A DNA stretch of 64,000 bases, from positions 62,001 through 126,000 of the forward strand of contig NZ_JBEFDG010000044.1 in the NCBI RefSeq assembly GCF_040137905.1. The letters run 5' to 3'. This DNA is from Corticimicrobacter sp040137905 (GTDB lineage Bacteria; Pseudomonadota; Gammaproteobacteria; Burkholderiales; Burkholderiaceae_B). The notes under the pieces were generated by a model. It made no database searches and was not told where the DNA came from. It saw only the letters and a list, made by a program, of their open reading frames with translations. Position numbers and translations under genes: made by a program. This document shows, piece by piece, positions 18,159 through 26,318 of this stretch; position 1 is the first letter of the stretch, and each line of letters opens with the position of its first letter.

Positions 18159-19838
18159 ATGGAATTCCTGATCGCCAATCTCGCACCCGTCATGTTCCTG
18201 ACGCTGGTGTTTTTCCTGCTGCTCGGCTTTCCAGTCGCTTTTGCGCTGGCGGCCAACGGTATCCTCTACGGCCTGGTCGGCATCGAACTGGGCCTGCTGA
18301 CCCCGGCCCTGTTCCAGGCCTTGCCACAACGCATTTTCGGCATCGTTGCCAACGACACCCTGCTGGCCGTGCCCTTCTTTACACTGATGGGCCTGATCCT
18401 CGAACGCTCGGGCATGGCCGAAGACCTGCTCGAAACCATCGGCCAACTGTTCGGCTCGATCCGGGGCGGCCTGGCCGTGGCCGTGGTCGTGGTCGGCACC
18501 ATGCTGGCCGCCACCACGGGCGTGGTATCGGCCTCGGTGATTTCGATGGGTCTGATCTCGCTGCCCATCATGTTGCGATACGGCTATGACCGCAAGCTGG
18601 CAACCGGTGTCATTGCCGCATCCGGCACGCTGTCGCAGATCATCCCGCCGTCGCTGGTCCTGATCATCCTGGCTGACCAGCTCGGCCGCTCGGTGGGCGA
18701 CATGTACCGAGGCGCGATCATTCCGGGCTTCCTGCTGGCAGGCAGCTACATCGTCTACGTCCTCATCGTCGCCTGGCTGCGTCCACAGAACGCACCGGCC
18801 ATGCCACCTGAAGCACGAGATTTCCACGAACCCAACGGTCACAGCGGCATCCGTTCACTGGTCGTGCTGATGCTGTTTTCGGTCGCCGTCTCCTGGTTCA
18901 TCAGCGGTCATCTCAACGACGAAACCTCGCCCATCGACGAAAAAATCGTGATCGGCATCCTGATCTGGGGCGTCACGGCACTCATCGTCGCAGTACTCAA
19001 CAAGATCCTGCGCCTGGGCATGCTCTCCAAAATCGCCGAACGGGTCACTTTCGTGATGATCCCGCCCCTGGCGCTGATCTTCCTCGTGCTGGGCACCATC
19101 TTCATCGGCGTGGCGACCCCCACCGAAGGTGGAGCCATGGGCGCGGTCGGTGCGCTGATCATGGCACTGCTGCGTCGACGCATGAGTCTGTCGCTGCTCA
19201 AGCAGGCCATGGACACCACGACCAAGCTGTCGTGCTTCGTGCTCTTCATCCTGATCGGTTCCACAATTTTCGGCCTGACCTTCCGCGCCGTGGATGGCGA
19301 CCTGTGGGTCGAACATCTGCTGATCGATCTGCCGGGCGGCGAATGGGGCTTCCTGATCGTGGTCAGCATCATGGTGTTCCTGCTGGCCTTCTTCCTGGAC
19401 TTCTTCGAACTGGCCTTCATCATCGTCCCCCTGCTGGGCCCGGTGGCCGACAAGATGGGGATCGACCTGATCTGGTTTGGCGTACTGATCGCGGTCAACA
19501 TGCAGACTTCGTTCATGCATCCGCCATTCGGATTCGCACTGTTCTACCTGCGCTCGGTGGCACCACGTGACGACTATCGGGACAGGGTCACGGGACAGAT
19601 GATTCCCAAGGTCACCACAGGCCAGATCTACTGGGGCTCCGTACCTTTCATCGGCATCCAGTTGCTGATGGTCATCGCCGTCATGGTCTTCCCCGGCATG
19701 GTCATGCACTACAAGGCCGAACTGACGGACGTAGATCCCTCGACGGTGCAGATCGATGTAGGCACGGCCTATGGCGACGACGACATCTACGGCTACGGCA
19801 GCGATGACAATGCCGATCCCGGCGCAGGTTTCCAGTAA
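18159..19838 (+). CDS. dctM: TRAP transporter large permease subunit
   Basis: A 559-residue DctM-family permease with many hydrophobic helices and the family motifs 'NDTLLAVPFFTLMGLILERSGMAEDLL' and 'GTLSQIIPPSLVLIILADQLGRSVGDMY'. It is longer than the common 425-residue DctM because of extra helices in the middle (about residues 220-330) and an acidic C-terminal tail rich in Asp and Gly; such longer forms are typical of the TakP-type group. It catalyses sodium-coupled solute uptake. Its stop overlaps the trpF start by one base, so trpF may be expressed from the same transcript. Confidence 0.92.
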   Translation: MEFLIANLAPVMFLTLVFFLLLGFPVAFALAANGILYGLVGIELGLLTPALFQALPQRIFGIVANDTLLAVPFFTLMGLILERSGMAEDLLETIGQLFGSIRGGLAVAVVVVGTMLAATTGVVSASVISMGLISLPIMLRYGYDRKLATGVIAASGTLSQIIPPSLVLIILADQLGRSVGDMYRGAIIPGFLLAGSYIVYVLIVAWLRPQNAPAMPPEARDFHEPNGHSGIRSLVVLMLFSVAVSWFISGHLNDETSPIDEKIVIGILIWGVTALIVAVLNKILRLGMLSKIAERVTFVMIPPLALIFLVLGTIFIGVATPTEGGAMGAVGALIMALLRRRMSLSLLKQAMDTTTKLSCFVLFILIGSTIFGLTFRAVDGDLWVEHLLIDLPGGEWGFLIVVSIMVFLLAFFLDFFELAFIIVPLLGPVADKMGIDLIWFGVLIAVNMQTSFMHPPFGFALFYLRSVAPRDDYRDRVTGQMIPKVTTGQIYWGSVPFIGIQLLMVIAVMVFPGMVMHYKAELTDVDPSTVQIDVGTAYGDDDIYGYGSDDNADPGAGFQ

Positions 19839-20551
19839 TGTCACCAGGCTCGCCGTCCGCCACGCAACCCGCCCTCTCTGCGACCGCAGGAGGGCAACGC
19901 ACCCGCATCAAAATATGCGGGCTGACACGCGAAGCGGATATCGACACCGCAGTACAGGCGGGTGCCGATGCCCTCGGCTTCGTCTTCTTCGCAGCCAGCC
20001 AGCGCTACGTTTCGCCGGATCGGGCCGCACAATTGCGACGCCGGATACCGGCCTTCGTGGATGTCGTGGCCCTGTTCGTCAACGCCGACACGGCACTGGT
20101 ACGCGAAGTGCAGGACAAGGTAGCGCCCGAACTGCTGCAATTTCATGGCGACGAAACGCCCGAGGCATGCCAGCGCCATAACCAGCGTTTCCTGCGAGCC
20201 TTTCGCATTGGCGGGCCGGCCCTGCCGGATGCGGCTGCCGTAGTAGCCACCTGCCAGCATTGGGAAGCAGCCAGCGCCTGGCTGTTCGACAGCGACAGCA
20301 GGGGGTACGGTGGCAGCGGCCATGGCTTTGATCACAGTCTGCTGGATACTGTCATCACCCTGCCTGCTGCACGCCCCATCATTCTGGCGGGTGGCCTGAA
20401 CCCGGGCAACGTCAGCCAGGCCATCGCACGCACGCGGCCCTGGGCCGTGGATGTCAGCAGTGGTGTGGAATCCGCACCGGGCGAGAAATCAGCAGCCAGT
20501 ATTCAGGCATTCTGCCAGGCAGTCCGGGCTGCAGACAGCCTGACTGACTGA
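19838..20551 (+). CDS. trpF: Phosphoribosylanthranilate isomerase
   Basis: A 237-residue TIM-barrel enzyme of tryptophan synthesis. The catalytic cysteine is in 'RIKICGLTREADID' (about residue 27) and the catalytic aspartate in 'WAVDVSSGVESAPGEK' near the C terminus. About 22 low-complexity residues precede the barrel; the ATG overlaps the dctM stop by one base. In most relatives trpF lies directly after truA and is followed by trpB and trpA. Here it follows a TRAP operon, and the next gene is on the other strand, so trpBA must lie elsewhere. Confidence 0.95.
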   Translation: MSPGSPSATQPALSATAGGQRTRIKICGLTREADIDTAVQAGADALGFVFFAASQRYVSPDRAAQLRRRIPAFVDVVALFVNADTALVREVQDKVAPELLQFHGDETPEACQRHNQRFLRAFRIGGPALPDAAAVVATCQHWEAASAWLFDSDSRGYGGSGHGFDHSLLDTVITLPAARPIILAGGLNPGNVSQAIARTRPWAVDVSSGVESAPGEKSAASIQAFCQAVRAADSLTD

Positions 20552-20595
20552 TCCTCAGGGCGCACCGACCCTCATTTTTCAGTGAACGAGCCGCA

Positions 20596-20616
20596 GAGCC
20601 AGGCAATGCCTGGCTC
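20596..20616. terminator. Hairpin between convergent trpF and M48 genes
   Basis: Perfect 9-base arms GAGCCAGGC (20596-20604) and GCCTGGCTC (20608-20616) with a 3-base loop, placed between two converging genes, where a bidirectional terminator is expected. There is no adjacent T tract on either strand. Confidence 0.5.
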
Positions 20617-20624
20617 CCTGAGAA

Positions 20625-21449
20625 TCAACGCCTGGCCGCGTCGTACAGCGGCATCACCTGGGCGGCAGCCTGCTGCAGGTCTGCCGAACGGCTGGCCGGC
20701 GACGGATGGGTGGAGAGGAACTCGGGCTGCCCACCGCCCCCGGCCTGGGCCATTTTCTGCCACAGCGTGACGGCCGCACGCGGATCATAGCCGGCACGTG
20801 CAGCCAACTCCACCCCCATGCGATCGGCCTCGGTCTCATGCTCCCGGCTGTTGGGCAGGGCAAACATCACGTTGGTCAGCGAACTGCCGAGATCGGCCGT
20901 CGCCTTTGAGCCCGTCACGGCCGCCAGGATGGTCAGGCCGACGTTGGTGACCATCTGCTGCGAGACCCGCTCGCGCGCATGCTCGCGCAGCGCATGGGCA
21001 ATCTCATGACCCAGCACGGCCGCCAATTCGGCATCGGTCGGCTTGATCTTGTCCAGCAACCCTGTATAGACGGCAATCTTGCCGCCCGGCATGCACCAGG
21101 CATTGATTTCGTCCGAGGAAATGACATGCACCTCCCAGGGCCAGTTGACAGACTCCGGACGGAAAACACCGGCCTGCGCCACCAGCTTGTTGGTGATGGC
21201 CTGGACCCGCTTTAGCTGGCTGGCATTGCGATCAAGCTTGCCCTGCGTACGGGCCTGAGCGATCACCTGCTCGTATTGCGTCTCCGCCTCCTGCCGCAAC
21301 TGTGACTCGGGCACCATGCTCGACATGTATTGCGTGCGATTGATGCCGATGGCACCCGATTGGGTCGTCTGCACACCCGCGCACGCCGTCAGGGCCAGCA
21401 CGCCTACAACCCCGGCCCCGCGCAACAGCATGGCAAGCCGGCTACGCAT
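20625..21449 (-). CDS. M48-family metalloprotease lipoprotein
   Basis: A 274-residue putative envelope protease. The signal peptide ends in a lipobox (LALTAC, modified Cys23). The zinc motif HEIAH is at residues 148-152, with the third-ligand glutamate expected in 'EHETEADRMG'. 'MPGGKIAVYTGLL' is typical of the LoiP/YcaL/Oma1-like group, which degrades misfolded membrane-associated proteins. The ATG at 21449 was chosen for the lipoprotein signal; the frame is open upstream through aroC. It overlaps the aroC stop by 8 bases, so it is probably translated from the same transcript. Confidence 0.88.
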   Translation of the reverse strand: MRSRLAMLLRGAGVVGVLALTACAGVQTTQSGAIGINRTQYMSSMVPESQLRQEAETQYEQVIAQARTQGKLDRNASQLKRVQAITNKLVAQAGVFRPESVNWPWEVHVISSDEINAWCMPGGKIAVYTGLLDKIKPTDAELAAVLGHEIAHALREHARERVSQQMVTNVGLTILAAVTGSKATADLGSSLTNVMFALPNSREHETEADRMGVELAARAGYDPRAAVTLWQKMAQAGGGGQPEFLSTHPSPASRSADLQQAAAQVMPLYDAARR

Positions 21450-22515
21450 CTTCGCGCTCCCCGCACTGCCCGCGATGCAGCAGGGCATGGTCGGCCAGCA
21501 CCAGCGCCAGCAGGGATTCTGCAATGGGTGCCGCACGGATGCCCACGCAGGGATCATGGCGCCCCAGCGTCTGCACCACGGCAGGTTCGCCGGCCCGATT
21601 GACCGAACGTCGCTCGACCCGGATGCTGGACGTCGGCTTGATGGCCAGCGACACGGTGATCGGCTGCCCACTCGAAATGCCGCCCAGGATGCCGCCTGCA
21701 TGATTGCTCAGGAAGCCTTCCGGCGTGATCTCGTCGCCATGCTCGCTGCCGCGCTGGGCAATGCTCTCGAAGCCGGCCCCGATCGACACGCCCTTGACCG
21801 CATTCAGGCCCATCATGGCATAGGCGATATCGGCATCCAGGCGATCATAGATGGGCTCGCCCAGTCCTACCGGGATCTGCTCGGCCACGACCTCGATGCG
21901 CGCCCCGATGGAATCACCATCCCTGCGCAAGGCATCCATGTAGTCTTCCAGTTCGGGGATCACATCGGCATTGGGCGCATAGAACGGATTCTGCTCGACA
22001 AAATCCCACGACTGGAAAGGAATGCGGATCGGTCCGAGCTGGCTCATGTAGGCACGGATCACCGTGCCGTACCGCAGGGCCAGCCACTTGCGGGCAATCG
22101 CGCCAGCGGCGACCGTCGGTGCCGTCAGGCGTGCCGAAGAACGGCCACCACCGCGCGGATCGCGCACACCGAACTTGTGCCAGTAGGTGTAGTCGGCGTG
22201 CCCGGGGCGAAAACTATCGGCAATCGAGGCATAGTCCTTGCTGCGCGCATCGGTATTGCGGATCAGCAGGCCAATCGGCGTACCCGTGGTCACGCCTTCG
22301 AACACGCCGGAGAGAATTTCGACCTGATCCGCTTCCTGGCGCTGCGTAACGTGGCGGGAAGTACCCGGACGACGGCGGTCGAGCTGTGCCTGGATATCCT
22401 CGACCGTCAGCGGCATGCCCGGAGGACAGCCGTCCACCACGCAGCCAATGGCCGGGCCATGGGATTCGCCAAAGTTGCTTACACGGAACAAGGTACCGAA
22501 CGTACTGCCAGCCAT
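21442..22515 (-). CDS. aroC: Chorismate synthase
   Basis: A 357-residue FMN-dependent enzyme that makes chorismate from EPSP, the last step of the shikimate pathway. The signature 'GESHGPAIGCVVDGCPPG' begins near residue 16, and 'RGGGRSSARLTA' and 'RHDPCVGIRAAPIAE' are further family blocks. The ATG at 22515 (MAGSTFGTLFRVSNF) is the family start; an in-frame ATG at 22533 would add six residues. It is followed by the M48 protease gene with an 8-base overlap. Confidence 0.96.
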   Translation of the reverse strand: MAGSTFGTLFRVSNFGESHGPAIGCVVDGCPPGMPLTVEDIQAQLDRRRPGTSRHVTQRQEADQVEILSGVFEGVTTGTPIGLLIRNTDARSKDYASIADSFRPGHADYTYWHKFGVRDPRGGGRSSARLTAPTVAAGAIARKWLALRYGTVIRAYMSQLGPIRIPFQSWDFVEQNPFYAPNADVIPELEDYMDALRRDGDSIGARIEVVAEQIPVGLGEPIYDRLDADIAYAMMGLNAVKGVSIGAGFESIAQRGSEHGDEITPEGFLSNHAGGILGGISSGQPITVSLAIKPTSSIRVERRSVNRAGEPAVVQTLGRHDPCVGIRAAPIAESLLALVLADHALLHRGQCGEREDA

Positions 22516-22592
22516 ACGGGAACACCCCAGCAAGAAGCGGCCTGAGGCCGAGAGTCAGATCAATCGAAAAAGGATGGAGAGATTATATCTAC

Positions 22593-24119
22593 TCATGACG
22601 AACAACTGACCGACAGTCCCCCTGCCCAGTCCGGTGGCGGCCCGGCATACTGTTCATGGCCAGGCAGGGCGTCAAACGGATGGGCCAGCAGTCGCATCAG
22701 CCGGTCGATTTCACTCGTATCTCCGGCCTGGGCCTGTCGGATCGCCTGCTCTGCCATGTAGTTGCGCAGCACATAGAGCGGATTGACCCGATTCATGGCC
22801 ACAGCCCGCTCGGCATCCGGCCTGCCGTCCCGGGCCAGGCGCTGGCGGTAGCGTGCCAGCCAGTGCCGGGCGGGCTCACGGTCGGCAAAATGGTCATCCC
22901 AGGGCTGCCCAGCATCACTGGTCAGAAGCGGTTTGTTGCCCGGTTCGCCTGCCGCGACATCGGCCAGCCGCCGGAAGGTCAGTGTAAAGTCGGCCTGCTG
23001 GCGGTGCATCAGCTTCCACAGATCATCGAGCAGCGCATCGTCGCCAGCCTCGCCATCCCAGTCCTGCAGGCCGAGCTTGGCTGCCATGCGCTGCTGGAAT
23101 GCCGACATGAAGGCGGTTTCGTATGTGCCCAACGCGTCGCGCAGCGCGGCCTCGTCTTCCACCAGCGGAAACAGTGCATTGGCCAGCCGCAGCAGGTTCC
23201 ATTGCGCCACTGCAGGCTGGGCATGCCAGGCATAGCGTCCCTGAGTATCTGAATGATTGCAGACATGCCGGATATCGAAGCCATCCATGAAGCCATAGGG
23301 ACCATAGTCCAGCGTCAGGCCCAGGATGGACATGTTGTCCGTGTTCATCACACCATGACAGAACCCGACTGATTGCCAGGCAGCCATCAGTTCACCGGTG
23401 CGTCGTGATACCTGTCGCAGCAGGGCCAGTACAGGCCCGGCCCGACCCGCCTCGTCGCGGCATGATGGATAGAAGCGATCGATCACATAATCCGTCAGCG
23501 TCGCCAGCAGATCGGGACGCCGTTGTGCAGCCCAGTGTTCGAACGATCCAAAGCGGATGAAACTGGGTGCCAACCGCAACACGATCGCCGCCGTCTCGGG
23601 CGTTTCCCGCTGCACAGTATTGCTGCCACCCACCAGTGCCAGCGCACGCGTCGTCGGAATACCCAGCCCGTGCATGGCCTCGGACGCCAGATACTCGCGC
23701 ACCGACGAACGCAACACGGCACGGCCATCGCCCATGCGGGAATACGGCGTGCGCCCGGCCCCCTTGAGCTGCAATTCGCAGCCCCCGTCAGGACCATCGA
23801 CCTCACCCAGAAGATGGGCCCGACCATCCCCCAGTTGCCCGGCCCAGACACCGAACTGATGGCCGCTGTAGACTGCCGCCAGGCAATCGCCGCCCGGCCA
23901 GGGCGCTGCGCCCGACACGGCATCCAGGAAAGCCGGCGTCTGCAATGCCGCAGGAGACAGCCCCAGGCAGCTCCGGGCCGCAGCGGCATTGGCATGCAGC
24001 AGGACGGGATCGGTCAGCGGCTGTGGCGGCAGACGTGTATAGAACGCATCCGGCAGACCCGCAAAGCTGTTGACCATGTGCAGGTCCTGCAACGAAGTCG
24101 CCAGGGAAACAGCGCTCAT
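22593..24119 (-). CDS. selO: Protein adenylyltransferase SelO
   Basis: A 508-residue pseudokinase-fold enzyme (YdiU/SelO family), known to transfer AMP from ATP to Ser, Thr or Tyr of target proteins during redox stress. Family blocks 'YSGHQFGVWAGQLGDGRAHLLGE' and 'GAGRTPYSRMGDGRAVLRSSVREYL' (about residues 86-155) and 'HGVMNTDNMSILGLTLDYGPYGFMD' (near 250) are complete. The C terminus is CSS, as in E. coli, where animal SelO has selenocysteine; no in-frame TGA read-through is implied. The ATG at 24119 overlaps the stop of the DUF2069 gene by ATGA, so the two are coupled. Confidence 0.93.
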   Translation of the reverse strand: MSAVSLATSLQDLHMVNSFAGLPDAFYTRLPPQPLTDPVLLHANAAAARSCLGLSPAALQTPAFLDAVSGAAPWPGGDCLAAVYSGHQFGVWAGQLGDGRAHLLGEVDGPDGGCELQLKGAGRTPYSRMGDGRAVLRSSVREYLASEAMHGLGIPTTRALALVGGSNTVQRETPETAAIVLRLAPSFIRFGSFEHWAAQRRPDLLATLTDYVIDRFYPSCRDEAGRAGPVLALLRQVSRRTGELMAAWQSVGFCHGVMNTDNMSILGLTLDYGPYGFMDGFDIRHVCNHSDTQGRYAWHAQPAVAQWNLLRLANALFPLVEDEAALRDALGTYETAFMSAFQQRMAAKLGLQDWDGEAGDDALLDDLWKLMHRQQADFTLTFRRLADVAAGEPGNKPLLTSDAGQPWDDHFADREPARHWLARYRQRLARDGRPDAERAVAMNRVNPLYVLRNYMAEQAIRQAQAGDTSEIDRLMRLLAHPFDALPGHEQYAGPPPDWAGGLSVSCSS

Positions 24120-24520
24120 ACGCCCTCCTCTTTCTGCATCCGCTGTCGTGCCCGCGCCGCCTTCTTGGCTGGCCGGACGTAGAAAATCGCGCAGAAGAAA
24201 AATCCGACCGACAGTGCCAGTTCGATCCAGGCCAGTGCAATCGACGGTCCTGGCGGATCGCTCATGACCCGCACCACGGCCTCCATGACATACAACAGAA
24301 TCAGCATCGACGCCCACTGATAGGTATAGAGGTTGCCACGCGCCACGCCGCGCAGCGGGAAAGCCAGCGGCAGGGCCTTGAGGAACAGCCACGAGCCGCC
24401 CGGCCGAATCGGGGCCAGCACGGTTTCCCAGAGCACGCACAGCACGATCAGCGCCAGCAGGCAGAAGGTCGCGCCCTGGCGCAGACGGGGATTGAGACGA
24501 GGGTTGAGTTCATGATCCAT
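24116..24520 (-). CDS. DUF2069 membrane protein
   Basis: A 134-residue integral membrane protein with about four hydrophobic segments (near residues 16-35, 42-56, 66-84 and 94-112) and a basic C-terminal tail rich in Lys, Arg and Glu. The pattern 'PLRGVARGNLYTYQWASMLILLYVMEAVVR' is characteristic of the DUF2069 family, whose function is unknown. The ATG at 24520 is preferred; an alternative ATG at 24541 would overlap the divergent yihY start at 24540. The end overlaps the selO start by four bases. Confidence 0.85.
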   Translation of the reverse strand: MDHELNPRLNPRLRQGATFCLLALIVLCVLWETVLAPIRPGGSWLFLKALPLAFPLRGVARGNLYTYQWASMLILLYVMEAVVRVMSDPPGPSIALAWIELALSVGFFFCAIFYVRPAKKAARARQRMQKEEGV

Positions 24521-24539
24521 AGTCTCTATTATCGCCTGC

Positions 24540-25805
24540 ATGACGACCACAAAAACAGACGCCCCTGCTTCGCACCGCACGGCCCACCGATTGGCGCACC
24601 TGCGCCAGGGGTTGCGGTTCGCCCTGGCGCGCATCGACGAAGCCCGCCTGACCCAGGTGGCCTCCAGCCTGACCTTCACGACCGTGCTGGCGATCGTGCC
24701 GCTGCTGGCCGTGGTGCTGTCGCTGTTTACGGCCTTTCCGCTGTTCCAGCAGTTCCAGGTGGCGCTAGAGGAATTCCTGACGCACAACCTGATGCCCGAG
24801 ATCGTCTCGGGCAATATCATGGCCTACCTCAACCAGTTCGCCCAGCAGGCTTCGCGCCTGACGGCGATCGGGGGTATTTTCCTGATGGTCACGTCCGTGA
24901 TGCTGATGATGACCATCGATACGGTCCTCAACGATATCTGGCACGTGCGTCGGCAGCGGCCCTTGACCCAGCGGATACTGGTCTACTGGGCCATCCTGTC
25001 GCTGGGCCCGGTACTGCTCGGTGCCAGCCTGTGGGTCACGGCGGTACTGGCACGCGAATCGCTCGGTCTGGTCGGCGAACTGCCGTTCGGCACCGAGATC
25101 GCCCTCAAGGCCATTCCTCTGCTGCTGGCCGGCTTTGCCTTTGCGGCGCTGTTCGTGGTCGTGCCCAACCGTACCGTCAGCTGGCGCGACGGCCTGATGG
25201 GCGGCTTCGGCACCGCCATCGTGCTCGAACTGATGAAAACCGGCTTTGCCGCCTACCTGACGCGCTTCCCCTCCTATACCGTCATCTACGGTGCCTTCGC
25301 CATCGTGCCGATCTTCCTGCTGTGGATCTATCTTTCCTGGCTGACGGTCCTGTTCGGTGCGCTGATCACCGCCAACATTCCCGCCGTGCGCACCGGCCGC
25401 TGGCGTCACCAGCACCAGATCGGCGCAGCCATGGTGCAATCGGTTGCCGTTCTGCGGGCGCTGATGCAGGCCCGCCAGGCCCCCGAAGTCGGCCTGACCC
25501 TGGCCTCGCTGAGCCAGTCCCTGCAACTGTATCCGGTCGATGTGCAGGAGCGGCTGGAACAGTTGGCAGCGCTGAACTACGTGACGCATATCCAGGAAGA
25601 TGGCAAGGATCGCTGGGCGCTGGTCTGCGACCCGGGCACGACCACGCTGGGACCGCTGTTCGACCGCCTGCTGCTGGCACGTCACCAGCCGGCGCTCGCC
25701 CGCGACCCGGCACTCCGAAACGCCCTGGCCGGCTATCTTGCAGATCCGCCACACGAGCCGCCACTGGACGAGATTATGCGGTCCGGCACACACACGGTCA
25801 CGTAA
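24540..25805 (+). CDS. YihY/virulence-factor BrkB family membrane protein
   Basis: A 421-residue inner-membrane protein with six hydrophobic segments in residues 40-275 ('LTQVASSLTFTTVLAIVPLLAVVLSLF' is the family's first block). A C-terminal cytoplasmic region of about 140 residues looks like a winged-helix-type extension ('GLTLASLSQSLQLYPVDVQERLEQLAALNYV'). The E. coli homologue was once called rbn (RNase BN), an assignment later withdrawn, so no enzyme activity is claimed. It is divergent from the DUF2069 gene with only about 20 bases between starts. Confidence 0.88.
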   Translation: MTTTKTDAPASHRTAHRLAHLRQGLRFALARIDEARLTQVASSLTFTTVLAIVPLLAVVLSLFTAFPLFQQFQVALEEFLTHNLMPEIVSGNIMAYLNQFAQQASRLTAIGGIFLMVTSVMLMMTIDTVLNDIWHVRRQRPLTQRILVYWAILSLGPVLLGASLWVTAVLARESLGLVGELPFGTEIALKAIPLLLAGFAFAALFVVVPNRTVSWRDGLMGGFGTAIVLELMKTGFAAYLTRFPSYTVIYGAFAIVPIFLLWIYLSWLTVLFGALITANIPAVRTGRWRHQHQIGAAMVQSVAVLRALMQARQAPEVGLTLASLSQSLQLYPVDVQERLEQLAALNYVTHIQEDGKDRWALVCDPGTTTLGPLFDRLLLARHQPALARDPALRNALAGYLADPPHEPPLDEIMRSGTHTVT

Positions 25806-25862
25806 AAACTGACATAATGTAAGCTGGTTCGTCGTACGCAGTCTTGCCGGAAGGGCATCATC

Positions 25863-26318
25863 ATGTTGAAAGTCAGCGAAATTCTCAGAGTCAAGGGTGA
25901 CATCCTCTTCACCGCCCACCCGGATGCGCCGGTGCAGCAGGCCGTCATCACCATGAGCGAAAACGACGTCGGCTCCCTGGTCATCATGGAGTCGGGCCAA
26001 CTGGTGGGTCTGCTGACATTCCGCGAAGTCATCCGCTACCTGCATACCAGCGGCGGCGAGATCGGCAGCACGACCATCCGCAGCATCATGGACGACGCGC
26101 CGGTCAGCGTCACGCCCAATACCTCGGTAGAAGAAGTACAGCGGATCATGCTCGAAATGCGGGCCCGCTACGTTCCCGTGCTCGACGGCCCCACGCTGCT
26201 GGGCGTCATCTCGTTCTACGACATGGCACAGGCGCTGGCCAAGGCCGACAAGTTCGAAAACAAGATGCTCAAGGCCTATATCCGCGCCTGGCCCAACGAC
26301 AGCGCCCCGAACGCCTGA
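25863..26318 (+). CDS. CBS-domain protein
   Basis: A 151-residue protein consisting essentially of two CBS motifs (about residues 5-65 and 75-130), which pair to form a Bateman module that binds adenine nucleotides. 'MSENDVGSLVIMESGQLVGLLTFREVIRYL' and 'MLEMRARYVPVLDGPTLLGVISFYDMAQAL' show the two repeats. There is no catalytic domain, so it probably senses cell energy state and regulates a partner. Its 3' end overlaps the convergent dusA gene by 43 bases. Confidence 0.9.
   Translation: MLKVSEILRVKGDILFTAHPDAPVQQAVITMSENDVGSLVIMESGQLVGLLTFREVIRYLHTSGGEIGSTTIRSIMDDAPVSVTPNTSVEEVQRIMLEMRARYVPVLDGPTLLGVISFYDMAQALAKADKFENKMLKAYIRAWPNDSAPNA

Noticed and set aside
18855..19844. A 329-codon minus-strand frame opposite dctM
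   Set aside because: His/Asp/Gln-rich composition comes from the complement of a hydrophobic gene; no domain and no ribosome site considered credible.
21316..22545. A 409-codon plus-strand frame opposite aroC
   Set aside because: Antisense to a complete chorismate synthase; no recognisable domain.
22593..22601. Possible selenocysteine at the SelO C terminus
   Set aside because: The gene ends with Cys-Ser-Ser and a normal stop; no in-frame TGA followed by coding sequence that would suggest Sec.
24512..25822. A 436-codon plus-strand frame overlapping the YihY gene
   Set aside because: It is out of frame with a clear membrane protein of known family and its translation is rich in Arg, Gly and Pro without any domain; a GC-driven shadow frame.
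24765..26045. A 426-codon minus-strand frame across YihY and the CBS gene
   Set aside because: Spans two genuine genes on the other strand; shadow frame.
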